Shown: piece after piece, positions 46,091 through 55,383 of the stretch
Numbering within the stretch: the first letter of the stretch is position 1
Layout of the letters: every line of letters begins with the position of its first letter
Assembly: GCA_040386775.1 (NCBI GenBank)
Contig: JAZKEU010000018.1
Span: 83,694-147,693 of the forward strand
Reading direction: 5' to 3'
DNA: 64,000 nt
Source: Bdellovibrionota bacterium
GTDB taxonomy: Bacteria; Bdellovibrionota; Bdellovibrionia; Bdellovibrionales; JAEYZS01
Made by a program: the position numbers and the translations under genes
Notes under the pieces: generated by a model
Seen by the model: only the letters and a program-made list of their open reading frames with translations
Database searches by the model: none
What the model was told of the DNA's origin: nothing

Positions 46091-47937
46091 ATCTCGTCTT
46101 TCATTTCTGAAGTTATGATGAATAGTTTTGATAAAAGTTTTTTAGTAGATGGTTTTTTTCTCTTGAGCGCATCTTCTGGTTTGAATGTCCCTGAACCTGG
46201 CACTAGCAATTGTGATTCTACGTAACCTTCGATTAATTCCTGCACATTTTCTACGGGAAAACCGGATTTTAAATTTGTGATAATTTTCTCTACGATCATG
46301 ATGATGGCATTTCCAGTCACTCTGTCAGCTCTATTGATGACTTTTGATCGCGCTTCGATTTCTATTAAAACTCTGAGAGGGCTGCGTTTGCGTCTGGTTT
46401 TCTCAATCAGTTCTAAATACACCGCTTGAAGCTCTAATAATTTCGGCGTGTAATTTTCTTTAAAAGTACAATCTTTGAGAGATGCGTTTGTTGAAATCAT
46501 AATGTCGAACAATACTTTAGCTTCGATGAGGTTCATTCCACTTGCGAGTAAAAGGCTTGGTAATTCGCGAGATAGATCTCTCATATTAAAGATGGCCGGG
46601 TGGTTGATACCATCGGCAACCTTCTCTGGCTTTCTTTGTGTCTTGATACTTTCAAAGTACTTAAAGCACTGTTCAAATTTTAAAACCAAATCAAAGTGAT
46701 TATCTAGTAAGAACGCGATATCGTTCTTTTGGAAGCCAATGTTGTAAAGTCTTTGTTTTTCGAAGTGATATATAAACCTCTTATCGAATTTTTTTACTGC
46801 GGAGTGATCTCTGAATTCTGCAACATTTGTTTTCTTGTTAGACTTAATAAAGTCTACGATCTGAGCGAAGGTTTGTACGAGTTGTCTTGCTTTCAATTTT
46901 TGTTCGCCAAGAGTGGTGGAGAATCTCTCAATATCATCGTATCGGTATTGGTCGTGTCTCAGGCCGAACTGTCTGATGGATCCATAGTCGATAATTCCTG
47001 CGTTGGCCAAGATGTTGTCTCCGTCCCAATCTAGCCATGCAAAAATATAATCGACGTCAAGGCGAGACATGAACTTGGCAAAGCTTTCCACGATATATTC
47101 TAGGAATTGATCGTATTTATTTTTTCCAGGAAGAATGGTCCACTCTCTGTTTTTTACTTGTCTTTCGATCATGTAATCGATGCCTGATTTAAGGCTTTTG
47201 AGATCATTTTGTTTTAAAAATAAGAATAAGTGTGCGGGTCTCATTAAATTCGGAGCCGCTCTCACTCCAATCGCCAAACCTTTTCCGAGATCAACGATGG
47301 CGAGTACTCTTTCTGTTGAGATTTTATTGTGATGAAAAATTTCTGATGAGATTGCCGTCGCATAGAGTTCGTCAATTTCCATTTGGCCACAGCTGTAACC
47401 AAAGTCTTCATTTCCGGTTTGCAGTGGTTTATCTGCTTTCACGGCACCTGGAGCTAGCTTTGTAACGCCAGTTCCGCGACTAGAGATGTCCCAGATTTTT
47501 CCTTGATGGTGAACACAACCATTCCAGATACTTCTCCCGTCTCCTGAAGTTTTTCCAGAGCGTGAGTCATGTTGTAGTTGTAAGTATCTTGTTGCCATAT
47601 ACATGTTTTTTTTAACGATAGAGGGGTCGTATTGGATTTTATTTTCTTGCTCGAACTCATTGATGATTTGAATTGAAAAAGTCTTTAAAAGCTTTTTCTC
47701 GAGATCTTTGTTCATTTTTTGTGGATGGTCCGCTGGGATTAAACCCATTTCTTTGGCTAAGCGGTAATTAAAGTACATTATTTTTCCGCGATTAAGTTCC
47801 CGCACAGGATAGAGAACAACTTGATCTTTGAGTGCTTCTTGCCAAGGATGAGTGCCATCAATGAGATCAAAACGTTGATATTCGTTTTGGAGCACTTCTT
47901 GTTTTAATTTTGTTGCATGCAAAGTTCGCTTCTTCAC
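46087..47937 (-). CDS. SelO/YdiU-like protein (pseudokinase fold, AMPylation family)
   Basis: 616 residues. Seen: DSRSGKTSGDGRSIWNG (equivalent to the SelO basic/Gly loop), FGYSCGQMEIDELYATAISS, and AWLDWDGDNILANAGIIDYG, resembling the SelO metal and active-site segments (DN...IDYG). SelO enzymes transfer AMP from ATP to Ser/Thr/Tyr of proteins. The usual GGKGSGRTPYSRGGDGR and C-terminal Cys are altered or missing, so this is a divergent member. GTG start without a good ribosome site. Its 3' end overlaps the convergent desaturase by 4 nt. Confidence 0.65.
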   Translation of the reverse strand: MKKRTLHATKLKQEVLQNEYQRFDLIDGTHPWQEALKDQVVLYPVRELNRGKIMYFNYRLAKEMGLIPADHPQKMNKDLEKKLLKTFSIQIINEFEQENKIQYDPSIVKKNMYMATRYLQLQHDSRSGKTSGDGRSIWNGCVHHQGKIWDISSRGTGVTKLAPGAVKADKPLQTGNEDFGYSCGQMEIDELYATAISSEIFHHNKISTERVLAIVDLGKGLAIGVRAAPNLMRPAHLFLFLKQNDLKSLKSGIDYMIERQVKNREWTILPGKNKYDQFLEYIVESFAKFMSRLDVDYIFAWLDWDGDNILANAGIIDYGSIRQFGLRHDQYRYDDIERFSTTLGEQKLKARQLVQTFAQIVDFIKSNKKTNVAEFRDHSAVKKFDKRFIYHFEKQRLYNIGFQKNDIAFLLDNHFDLVLKFEQCFKYFESIKTQRKPEKVADGINHPAIFNMRDLSRELPSLLLASGMNLIEAKVLFDIMISTNASLKDCTFKENYTPKLLELQAVYLELIEKTRRKRSPLRVLIEIEARSKVINRADRVTGNAIIMIVEKIITNLKSGFPVENVQELIEGYVESQLLVPGSGTFKPEDALKRKKPSTKKLLSKLFIITSEMKDEI

Positions 47938-48006
47938 TTATAAAACATATCGGTAGAAATACAATTTTAATACAGGACGTTTGAATAGAATTTCGATTTG
48001 AAAGCG

Positions 48007-49326
48007 TTATTCCAGGCTTTGTGCCAGCTGTTTTTGGGTAGGAATGTCTTTGGAATTTTCGAATATATATTTTCTCAAAAATATTTTTTTGAATTTTTTG
48101 AATTCCGCTACTTTCTTCTCGTGCGTAGAGTTTCTATTTGCATCAAATAAATCCAAGCCTACTTTGAATAAATTTCTGAAATATATGGAAGCAAGGTTTC
48201 TATGATTTAAGTCCTGCATCAAATTTTCTACTAATTCTTCTCTGTTAAGGTTGTCCTTCTGGATAAGCAGAGGTATTTCGACGACAAATAATGATTTATC
48301 TTTGAGCTCTATGGCCCATTTGGCGATAAAATAATGTCCTTCTTTTTCGAATTTAATTACTTGGGGATCTTTTCTGAGAACATTTAAACTTTTTGCATAG
48401 ATTTGATGACTTCTGCTAGAGACTAAATGTCCGTTATCTAGGCGATCACGAAGAATATTTAAATTGAGAGAGTTAAGTTGTGCCTCATCTATTTTGCTAA
48501 GCTTCTTTTGTTTTATGACAGATCTGGTATTGAAGAGATCTTCTATTTTGACTTCTACGCTGGTAAAGAATGCATCAATTTCATCAAAGTAAAGCATTTC
48601 ATGGTAATGTCCTCTGCGGCCAGGGAGTGTTCCTTTTGCTGTCCATGCTCTGCCATGAAATAAGTAAAGAATTAGATTGTTATAATATGTTTGCACCTTG
48701 AGGTGTGTGAGTTCGTGATTGCCGACCTCATCTTTTTTGATGCTTCCATTGACGAGTAAATTGTCAGACAAATAAATGATATTTTTATCAGGCTCATACA
48801 TTGCCTCAATTCTACTTTCTAAAAGTGTGTACGGGTCATACATGACTTCTGTGCCATAATTATCCTTGAGTTCTTTGGCTTCTATATTGAGAGGGTGTGA
48901 TCCGTCGGCTGAGATAATAATGACTTTGCGTCGGTAACCATTAAATACCTGGCCTTTAACTGTGTATTTTAAATCTGCTGAATCTATAAATTCAATGGCG
49001 GATGTAAAAAGGAAGTCTCCCATTTCAAGTAATTGCTTTGGTGAAGGCGTTTTCATTTCAAGAAATAAGTCGTTAAGATAAGTATTAAAAAAATTATTTG
49101 TTCTGATAAAATCTGATCCGAGCTTTCTAGCTTTTGAATTTAAATTCACATCGGTAAGAACCAAATCTATTTGGTTATCTAGTGGTAAGGAAATATTTTT
49201 ACCTATGATTTTGAAAATTGAAGGTTCTTCTTTATCTTTAAAAAGATATGAGCAAGACATTGCCGCTTGCAGCTGCAATGAATATAAACCAAATATGACA
49301 ATTAACCCCAGATTGCGAATTCTCAA
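48007..49326 (-). CDS. Secreted HExxH protein, putative metallopeptidase
   Basis: 439 residues, probable TTG start preceded by GGGGAA. Signal peptide LIVIFGLYSLQLQAAM. Mid-protein DEVGNHELTHLKVQTYYNN holds HExxH, and about 40 residues on YFDEIDAFFTSVE gives a likely third ligand, the pattern of a gluzincin-like zinc site. Beta-rich N-terminal part (VIIISADGSHPLNIEAKELK). Family not recognised. Transcribed away from the SelO-like gene region and alone. Confidence 0.7.
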   Translation of the reverse strand: MRIRNLGLIVIFGLYSLQLQAAMSCSYLFKDKEEPSIFKIIGKNISLPLDNQIDLVLTDVNLNSKARKLGSDFIRTNNFFNTYLNDLFLEMKTPSPKQLLEMGDFLFTSAIEFIDSADLKYTVKGQVFNGYRRKVIIISADGSHPLNIEAKELKDNYGTEVMYDPYTLLESRIEAMYEPDKNIIYLSDNLLVNGSIKKDEVGNHELTHLKVQTYYNNLILYLFHGRAWTAKGTLPGRRGHYHEMLYFDEIDAFFTSVEVKIEDLFNTRSVIKQKKLSKIDEAQLNSLNLNILRDRLDNGHLVSSRSHQIYAKSLNVLRKDPQVIKFEKEGHYFIAKWAIELKDKSLFVVEIPLLIQKDNLNREELVENLMQDLNHRNLASIYFRNLFKVGLDLFDANRNSTHEKKVAEFKKFKKIFLRKYIFENSKDIPTQKQLAQSLE

Positions 49327-49475
49327 AACTATTCCCCACGAATATTTTTAACATTCACAGTGGAATATCCAATATCTTTAAAATACTAGCAAATTTAATA
49401 CTTTAAGAGGGAAGAGTTTGTAAAGATTCCAGTGGGTTTAGGTTTTAGCATTAGGAGAGTTTATTCCTGCAATAA

Positions 49476-50651
49476 CTATTCAATGAATAGAGCGGCAAAT
49501 CCGCCACCCAAAGTTCTAAAATTCGTAGTTTGACCGATGTAAGTTCTTACGGCCGCATGTTGAATTTCGCCATTATAAACGAAAAATCTAAGATCATATT
49601 TGGCATCCACTTTATGGCTTACCTGGTCTGTGATTGGAGTTGTAGAGGGTGGAGCAAACTCTTGAGCTATGTAATCACCAGCTTCAAGCACTTGATCAAA
49701 AGTTTTGTGCGTAATGCTTTCGCCTTTGTAGGCGCCTTTTCCGCCGTAAGAATTTTTAGGCTTAAAGAAATATTTTTTTCTATCACTCCAAAGTTTTTCT
49801 TTATCTTCTTTTTTTACCTCGACAATTTCAAGTACGATGCTTCTGAAGAGTTTTATCTCGTCCGTAGATAAATATTTTTCTAAAAATCCAGCTGTTCCAA
49901 AATCCAAAAGACGTTTTTTGTCTGCGAGCAATTGATACTCTTGTGGTTGTGGACTAATGCAAGAGGCATTGCTTTCATAAGCTGTTTGTAAGGCTTGAGA
50001 TATGGATTCTTCGAAATAAAAATCAGTGGATCTATTGTATACAAAATCCACTCTTTCTTTTTTTGAATTGATAAGTTCTTTAGAATTCCAGGCTAATTCT
50101 TTGGCATCGTCAATGGAAACGCTAAGACCCATTTGCTCAAACATTTTTTTGTAAAGCAAAAACTCGAAGTAAGCTCTTTGCATTGTTGGGTCTTCGTCCA
50201 CAATGGAAATGGTTTTTAGCATTTGGTTTGAGAAGAGTTTCCATTCGTTCAAAAATGAATCTTTTAATTTTTCAATAGCATTTGGAAATGCAGACTTTCT
50301 GTTTTCAGTTTTACAAACAAAATCTTCCATTAATTTTGAAGTTAGAAAGTGAGAGGCATTTGTATTGATCTCAATAAGCTTAGGATTTCCATTCACAATA
50401 TGAAAATCAAAGCTCATAAGAACAGAAAGGTTCGGATGAACTGGGGCCTGGCCCAGGATATCTTTTTGATAAGAAGCATTATTTCTTAAGTGATAAGCCA
50501 CTTGAACGAATTCTTTGATCTTTTCAAAAGTCTCTTGAGGCATCGTAACAGTTTGAAAACTAAATAGGTTCGGAGAAGGCGATTCTTTTTCAAAAACCTC
50601 CTTAAACTCCGGGTACGTTAGCTTACAGAATTCTATAAATTCATTATACAT
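49476..50651 (-). CDS. ATP-grasp-like protein, unknown
   Basis: 391 residues. Seen: LMSFDFHIVNGNPKLIEINT in the first third (a typical ATP-grasp metal-site IEIN motif), and FKPKNSYGGKGAYKGESI in the last third (the phosphate loop of ATP-grasp), then VDAKYDLRFFVYNGEIQHAA and YIGQTTNFRTLGGGF, the C-terminal metal-binding strands. Amide- or peptide-bond-forming ligases of this fold share these parts. Substrate unknown. Ribosome site weak. Confidence 0.7.
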   Translation of the reverse strand: MYNEFIEFCKLTYPEFKEVFEKESPSPNLFSFQTVTMPQETFEKIKEFVQVAYHLRNNASYQKDILGQAPVHPNLSVLMSFDFHIVNGNPKLIEINTNASHFLTSKLMEDFVCKTENRKSAFPNAIEKLKDSFLNEWKLFSNQMLKTISIVDEDPTMQRAYFEFLLYKKMFEQMGLSVSIDDAKELAWNSKELINSKKERVDFVYNRSTDFYFEESISQALQTAYESNASCISPQPQEYQLLADKKRLLDFGTAGFLEKYLSTDEIKLFRSIVLEIVEVKKEDKEKLWSDRKKYFFKPKNSYGGKGAYKGESITHKTFDQVLEAGDYIAQEFAPPSTTPITDQVSHKVDAKYDLRFFVYNGEIQHAAVRTYIGQTTNFRTLGGGFAALFIE

Positions 50652-50747
50652 AGGAAGAGACTATGATAACGCGGCAATCTAATCAACGATCTACTTGATT
50701 GGAGTAAAATAACTCTTTATGTTGGCTCAAATTATCGGGGGGTAATC

Positions 50748-51377
50748 GTGTTAAAATTTGTTTTATCATTTGTATTTTTATTTGCGGTGCAGTCTCATGC
50801 GCAAAATACTACAACATCAAGAGCCGTTCTTCAGGGGCAAGTTCCTCAATTTTCAGATCTATATAATAGATTTGGTGCTGGTATAAGCTTTTCTCCAATC
50901 AGTGGAAAGGTCACCAGTAAGAGTCAAACACCAGGTATAACAGGAAGCTCTTCGGACACTGAAAGCGGAAAAGCCTTGGGCGTTGAAGCTCATTATATGA
51001 CTTTTTTAAATGGGCCACTGGGAGTCAAGGCGGCTCTTGGTTATATGAAATCGGATATTGAAGATGCAGATCTAAAAACCATCATGGCGAAAACAAGTGG
51101 TTTGGTGGCATTGAATGGTCAGGCTGTTTTGGAATTGGGACTGAATGTTTCGAAAACTAAAGTTGAGAGCATTTCTTTAGATGCGGGAATTGGATTTCAA
51201 TTAGGTATTAATTATTTGATCAACAGAAACGCCATGTTCAATGTTTCCTATGTGAATTTTTCTTCGGATAAAGACTTTAGAGATGATAGCTACATTGATG
51301 AAATTGGTAAGCCACTGGATTATAATACAGAACTTAAATTGTCGGGCCTGCAGGCTGGAATTTCTTATCTTTTTTGA
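50748..51377 (+). CDS. Outer-membrane beta-barrel protein
   Basis: 209 residues from GTG 50748, preceded by GGGGGGT. Signal peptide FVLSFVFLFAVQSHAQ; amphipathic strands alternate throughout (GIGFQLGINYLINRNAMFNV, YMTFLNGPLGVKAALGYM), ending in ...GISYLF, with a C-terminal Phe typical of barrels recognised by BamA. Eight-strand OmpA/OmpW-like size. No ligand can be predicted. Confidence 0.82.
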   Translation: MLKFVLSFVFLFAVQSHAQNTTTSRAVLQGQVPQFSDLYNRFGAGISFSPISGKVTSKSQTPGITGSSSDTESGKALGVEAHYMTFLNGPLGVKAALGYMKSDIEDADLKTIMAKTSGLVALNGQAVLELGLNVSKTKVESISLDAGIGFQLGINYLINRNAMFNVSYVNFSSDKDFRDDSYIDEIGKPLDYNTELKLSGLQAGISYLF

Positions 51378-51491
51378 CAATCAATATTGTAAGTTTCGAT
51401 ATAATGAATGTTATAAAAGTCAGTGTCACGGTAGTCTAATCAACAATTAATAGTCTCTCTTGATGGCCTACTATTTGTCTTTGAGCCACTT

Positions 51492-52124
51492 TTAACGTGA
51501 TAAGGCAATTTTGAGCGTAAAATTTATTTCAATGCTAGAACTTGACCACTTTACTGTGGAGCCTTCTGGCAGGGGCTTCATATCCGAATGTAGAAATGCG
51601 AGAGCAAACCCTAAGCCTCTATTGCCTCTCCTTTGTCGGTCTGGAACTTCGATTTCATCATACTTACTAAATTCCCTTTCTAAATATCTCGGGAATTCCT
51701 TTATTTTAGGATTGATTATTTGAACAAATACGAAATTTTCATTAGAAAAAATAGAAACACGCGCAGTAGTCCGAGCATTTTCATAATCGCCTCTCTCTAA
51801 CTCTCGGGAGCTATGTTGAATAGTGTTTTGTATGGCGTGCCTAAAAATCTCCCCTGTTCCATTAAACATGTTTGGGTGTTGGTTGCGAGTTTGAGGAGAG
51901 AGTTCACTTATTACTGTCTCCAGGCTTGTATTTAGTTCCTGAGAAATTTTATAGTAGTTTGATAGGGTAATTTCAATTGTAATTGGTTCTACTTGCTCAA
52001 GAGAAGTACGGTGTGCAGGAGAAAATAAGTTTGCACAAGTCATAGCCCAAAGAGGCTGACATATGGCTAAAGTTTGCACAGTAAAGGCAAGAAAAATGAC
52101 TCCTAGTAAGTTTTGTAACTTCAT
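51492..52124 (-). CDS. Secreted or anchored GHKL/HATPase-like protein
   Basis: 210 residues from ATG 52124. The N-terminus (LLGVIFLAFTVQTLAICQPL) is a signal peptide or anchor. The rest resembles a histidine-kinase ATPase fold: GTGEIFRHAIQNTIQHS looks like the N-box, NRGLGFALAFLHSD like a G box, and VKWSSSSIEINFTLKI like the last strands. The D-rich G1 box is not clear, and no kinase helices are present. An exported ATPase domain would be unusual, as no ATP is expected in the periplasm; it may be a non-catalytic relative. Confidence 0.5.
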   Translation of the reverse strand: MKLQNLLGVIFLAFTVQTLAICQPLWAMTCANLFSPAHRTSLEQVEPITIEITLSNYYKISQELNTSLETVISELSPQTRNQHPNMFNGTGEIFRHAIQNTIQHSSRELERGDYENARTTARVSIFSNENFVFVQIINPKIKEFPRYLEREFSKYDEIEVPDRQRRGNRGLGFALAFLHSDMKPLPEGSTVKWSSSSIEINFTLKIALSR

Positions 52125-52288
52125 ATCTTTGTAAACATCAAAATTTGTGCCAGCGGAAGCTATTAAGACGTTCTGCTTCATATTAATGGAGATAATTAAA
52201 AGCACCGAAAATGCCGCCGAAAACTTGAATAAGCCTAATGATGAGCGTACCCAGTCATTAATAAAACAGTTTTAAGCCAATAAATAGC

Positions 52289-53161
52289 TTAAAAATCATG
52301 GTTTCTTGATTGCACCCCAAATACTCGATCAGTAACAAGCTTATGATGTCGAAAGCATAGAAGTCTTAAATTCTGAGCAGTGGTTTCACCATTAAATGCT
52401 ATCGGTTTTATATGATCATATTGGATTAAATGCTTTGAATTGCATCTTCTCTTTGTTTTCTGATCAGTGAAAGTACAACATCCGCTATCTCTCATGTATA
52501 CTTCTTGCTTGATAGTTCCTGGAATATAGCGGTTAACTGGTTTACATATTTTTCGATTCTTGGAATTTGAAATTTCTTTGGATAAAGTTCCAACAACATT
52601 TTTATTTATCTTTTGAGCTTTTACTTCTTTTTTTAAGTCCACTTGCTGCGAGGTAGAGGCTCTGCGTTGTGATGGATCTTTCTTTTTAATAACCATATCG
52701 CACATAAGTTCTAAGAGTTTGTTCAAGTCTCCCTCGGGATTTTGATGAGAGAGTAAGTTTTTAACTTGGTCTATTTTATCTTTAAGATCCTTTTTAATAG
52801 TGAGCTTAAGCTCGGTATATTCTTCCCTGATTATTCTTTCCTTTGATCTTGTAATTATAGGCTCAGGTGAGAGCTTGATAAGCTCCAATTCACATTCTCT
52901 CGTCGATTTATTCTCTATCTTTTGAATAAGTTCTTTCTTTTCTAAAAGGTTCAAAGGCTTCTCATCTTTATAGGCTTGTCTAATAAAGCTTTGAATCTTT
53001 GCTGCATTGGATAGACTTAAAGAGCCTTCTTTGATTTTAGCTTCTACTTCTGGAAGATCTTTTATTAATCTCATAGCAGAGATTCTTCTTTGGGCTTGGG
53101 ACTCCGAGTACTTTAGCTCTCTTAAACAATACTCAAAAAGACTAGAATAGCCCAATTCCAA
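52289..53161 (-). CDS. HNH endonuclease, N-terminally degraded
   Basis: 290 residues readable from TTG 53161: helical N-part (ELGYSSLFEYCLRELKYSES, SAMRLIKDLPEVEAKI), a Lys-rich linker, and a C-terminal HNH domain QYDHIKPIAFNGETTAQNL with CCTFTD and CNSKHL upstream and CFRHHKLV downstream, typical of the Bdellovibrio HNH family (DUF222-like layout). The usual start of the family lies further upstream in another frame (53162-53235) with a stop, so the full-length protein is lost; translation from TTG would need a ribosome site that I do not see. Confidence 0.7.
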   Translation of the reverse strand: MELGYSSLFEYCLRELKYSESQAQRRISAMRLIKDLPEVEAKIKEGSLSLSNAAKIQSFIRQAYKDEKPLNLLEKKELIQKIENKSTRECELELIKLSPEPIITRSKERIIREEYTELKLTIKKDLKDKIDQVKNLLSHQNPEGDLNKLLELMCDMVIKKKDPSQRRASTSQQVDLKKEVKAQKINKNVVGTLSKEISNSKNRKICKPVNRYIPGTIKQEVYMRDSGCCTFTDQKTKRRCNSKHLIQYDHIKPIAFNGETTAQNLRLLCFRHHKLVTDRVFGVQSRNHDF

Positions 53162-53235
53162 GTGAAGCTTTCTGGTTTCGATCTATCTTAAGTTATGGAG
53201 TATCTCGGTCGTTATTTTTCTTTCTTCATTAGAAA
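53162..53235 (-). pseudogene. Degraded 5' end of the HNH gene
   Basis: Reading the minus strand one frame over gives TEILHNLR, a TAG at 53186-53184, then IETRKLH. The next residues in the HNH frame are LELGYSSLFEYC, the order expected of this family. Joining the halves needs one base removed in the AAA/TTT run near 53160 and the TAG changed to a sense codon. Confidence 0.5.
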
Positions 53236-53435
53236 GTCTTTTGGCATTGTCTAGTAAGCTTTGATTTGAAAATTGAAAAGCATATTTATAAAATGATATT
53301 AGACGCACAGAAAGGCTTTCTCTCGACAACAGTCAAAATAAATTAAAAAACAAAAGCAAATCTAAAAAAATTAAATGCAGTTCATTTAATCCATCAAGAA
53401 ACTCGTCAACTTTATTTTGAATAAATATTTTTAAA

Positions 53436-53519
53436 TAACGCAATTGCGACACATAAAGGTGCAGGGCACTTTTTGGATATTGACGCGATGACAGTACGGA
53501 AAACTAAGGGGTACCTTTT
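53436..53519 (+). repeat. Dispersed palindromic repeat, copy B
   Basis: 53436-53476 matches copy C (59577-59617) at 36 of 41 bases (TAACGCAATTGCG, then TAAAGGTGCAG, then CACTTTTTGG). 53494-53519 matches the right arm of copy A at 25 of 26. It stands in a 514-nt gene-free stretch (53162-53675) that otherwise holds only the HNH remnant and a terminator. Confidence 0.85.
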
Positions 53520-53615
53520 ATATGCACTTGTGAAGCTCTAACTAGTGAGGTTCCGTTTACAGATGAAGGCCTCAAGATAGAATACTGTTGTGGTGGTTGA
53601 TTCTTGTAAAGATCC

Positions 53616-53656
53616 AAAAAAAAGCCAAGGACCTTCAGGGTACTTGGCTTTTTTAT
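53616..53656. terminator. Bidirectional terminator beside peroxiredoxin gene
   Basis: AAAAAAGCCAAG (53618-53629) pairs with CTTGGCTTTTTT (53643-53654), with A/T runs on both sides. It lies 20 nt past the stop of the minus-strand peroxiredoxin. Confidence 0.88.
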
Positions 53657-53675
53657 TTTCAGATTTAAAAAACTC

Positions 53676-54200
53676 TTAGTTAGTTTTTACGAACTTATCT
53701 CCAGCTTTCCAGCCAGCGCCGCACAGCTCACCCGTTTGCAGAGCAGAGACAACTCTCAACACTTCGTTAGCATCTCTACCAACGTTCAAGTTATGAATTC
53801 CCATGTATTGCACGATACCTTCTGGATCGATGATGAAAGTGCCGCGTGTAGCGATACCTTTGTCTTCAAGAAGAACGCCGTAATCACGAGATAATCTTTT
53901 TGTAACGTCGCCAAGTAATGGGAAGCCCAATTCTTTGAGGTCGTCTTTGATCCATCTTTTGTGCGAGTGAACAGAGTCCACAGATGCGCCCAGGATAATT
54001 GCGTTTTTTTCTTTGAATTTTGGAAGTGCATCTCTGAATTGAAGAATTTCCGTTGGACAAACAAATGTGAAATCTAGTGGGTAGAAAAATAAAACCACCC
54101 ATTGTCCTTTAAAATCTGAAAGGCTGATGTCTTTGAAATCTCCGCCGCCAACTACTGCTGGAGTAGTGAACTGGGGAGCTGGATGACCGATCATTGGCAT
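53676..54200 (-). CDS. Typical 2-Cys peroxiredoxin (AhpC/TSA family)
   Basis: 174 residues from ATG 54200, with AGGAGA 6 nt upstream. Detoxifies peroxides. Seen: FFYPLDFTFVCPTEILQF (peroxidatic Cys in VCPTE), ILGASVDSVHSHKRW, RDYGVLLEDKGIATRGTFII, and a resolving Cys in GELCGAGWKAGDKF. The YF-type C-terminal end of some Prx1 proteins is absent. Single gene. Confidence 0.94.
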   Translation of the reverse strand: MPMIGHPAPQFTTPAVVGGGDFKDISLSDFKGQWVVLFFYPLDFTFVCPTEILQFRDALPKFKEKNAIILGASVDSVHSHKRWIKDDLKELGFPLLGDVTKRLSRDYGVLLEDKGIATRGTFIIDPEGIVQYMGIHNLNVGRDANEVLRVVSALQTGELCGAGWKAGDKFVKTN

Positions 54201-54357
54201 GTGAATCTCCTCTGGTTGCACTAAGCGCTGTGGCGCTTAGTACGAAAAATCATTTAAACTTCGTTTAAGTTGCCATAAAAATATGGTAAAGCCAATGTTA
54301 AGACTACTTAGCACAACCTGTGTCACAAGGACTAACGGAGCAAAAAGGAATCTAGCG

Positions 54358-55125
54358 GTGAGAATCATATCTTGGAACGTGAATGGAATTAGAGCTGTAT
54401 ATAAAAAGGGATTTTTGGACTTCTGGGGAAATCTGAAGCCTGATGTCTTGTGCCTACAAGAAACTAAATGTCAAAAGGACCAACTCACTCCTGACCAAAT
54501 CAATCCTCTGGGTTTTGATAGTCACTGGTCGTGCGCAATCAGAAAAGGTTACTCTGGAACGGCCACTTTTTATAAAGACACTGTCAAAGAAATGATTCCT
54601 GGAATTGGTTTGGAGAAGTTCGATAGTGAGGGGCGTGTCGTTATGACAAGGCATGAAGCTTTCACCTTATACAATATCTATTTCCCAAATGGTGCTTCTG
54701 GTATTGAAAGGCATAATTATAAAATGGAATTTCTCAAATCTCTCAGCGCACACCTAAAGCCAAAAGTTGCTAAAGGCGAGCCGATCATTGTGGTTGGAGA
54801 CTACAATATCGCACCGGCGGATATTGATATTTATGATCCCATCAAGCACGCCAAAACGAGTGGGTTCCTGCCCATTGAAAAAGAATGGTTTCAGTCGTTT
54901 CAGAATATGGGTTTCATCGATACTTTCAGACATTTTCATCCCACAGAGAAAGACCGCTACTCTTGGTGGAATCAGATGGAAAGAGCACGATTGGGGAATC
55001 GAGGGTGGAGGATTGATATGATTTGCGCTACCAAGAATCTTGAAAAATATTTCAAGGCGGCGGATATCCACGATGAAATCGAAGGCTCAGATCACTGCCC
55101 CGTTTCCTTAGATTTATCACTTTGA
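54358..55125 (+). CDS. xth: Exodeoxyribonuclease III (AP endonuclease)
   Basis: 255 residues from GTG 54358, which has AAGGAA 7 nt upstream and starts the conserved RIISWNVNGIRAVYKKGFLD. Seen: VLCLQETKCQ (metal Glu), KGYSGTATFYKD, FNIYFPNG-like DNA-binding loops (LYNIYFPNGAS), VGDYNIAP (catalytic Asp-Asn), YSWWNQMERAR, and GSDHCPVSLDL (catalytic His). Repairs abasic sites, following UNG in base excision repair. The 25 residues before GTG in the longer reading have no family likeness. Confidence 0.95.
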   Translation: MRIISWNVNGIRAVYKKGFLDFWGNLKPDVLCLQETKCQKDQLTPDQINPLGFDSHWSCAIRKGYSGTATFYKDTVKEMIPGIGLEKFDSEGRVVMTRHEAFTLYNIYFPNGASGIERHNYKMEFLKSLSAHLKPKVAKGEPIIVVGDYNIAPADIDIYDPIKHAKTSGFLPIEKEWFQSFQNMGFIDTFRHFHPTEKDRYSWWNQMERARLGNRGWRIDMICATKNLEKYFKAADIHDEIEGSDHCPVSLDLSL

Positions 55126-55383
55126 GACGGAATCAAATAAAAATGCCATCTGCCTTGTTGGAGGCTCCTCTTATATATAGGTAGTAATTTGCCTCTGCAC
55201 TTCATAAGACTTCCTGTTTTATTGGATTCCTCGAATGAAACTTAAGTTTTTCTAAAAATAATCCGATACCTTGCGTCATACATTTAAGGCAATTTAAGAA
55301 ATTTAGTTGCACAATGGAACCATTAGCGTGTAAATATTTCATCTTGAAAGTGGTTCAATCTTTAGACCTAGGGGGGAACAGAG

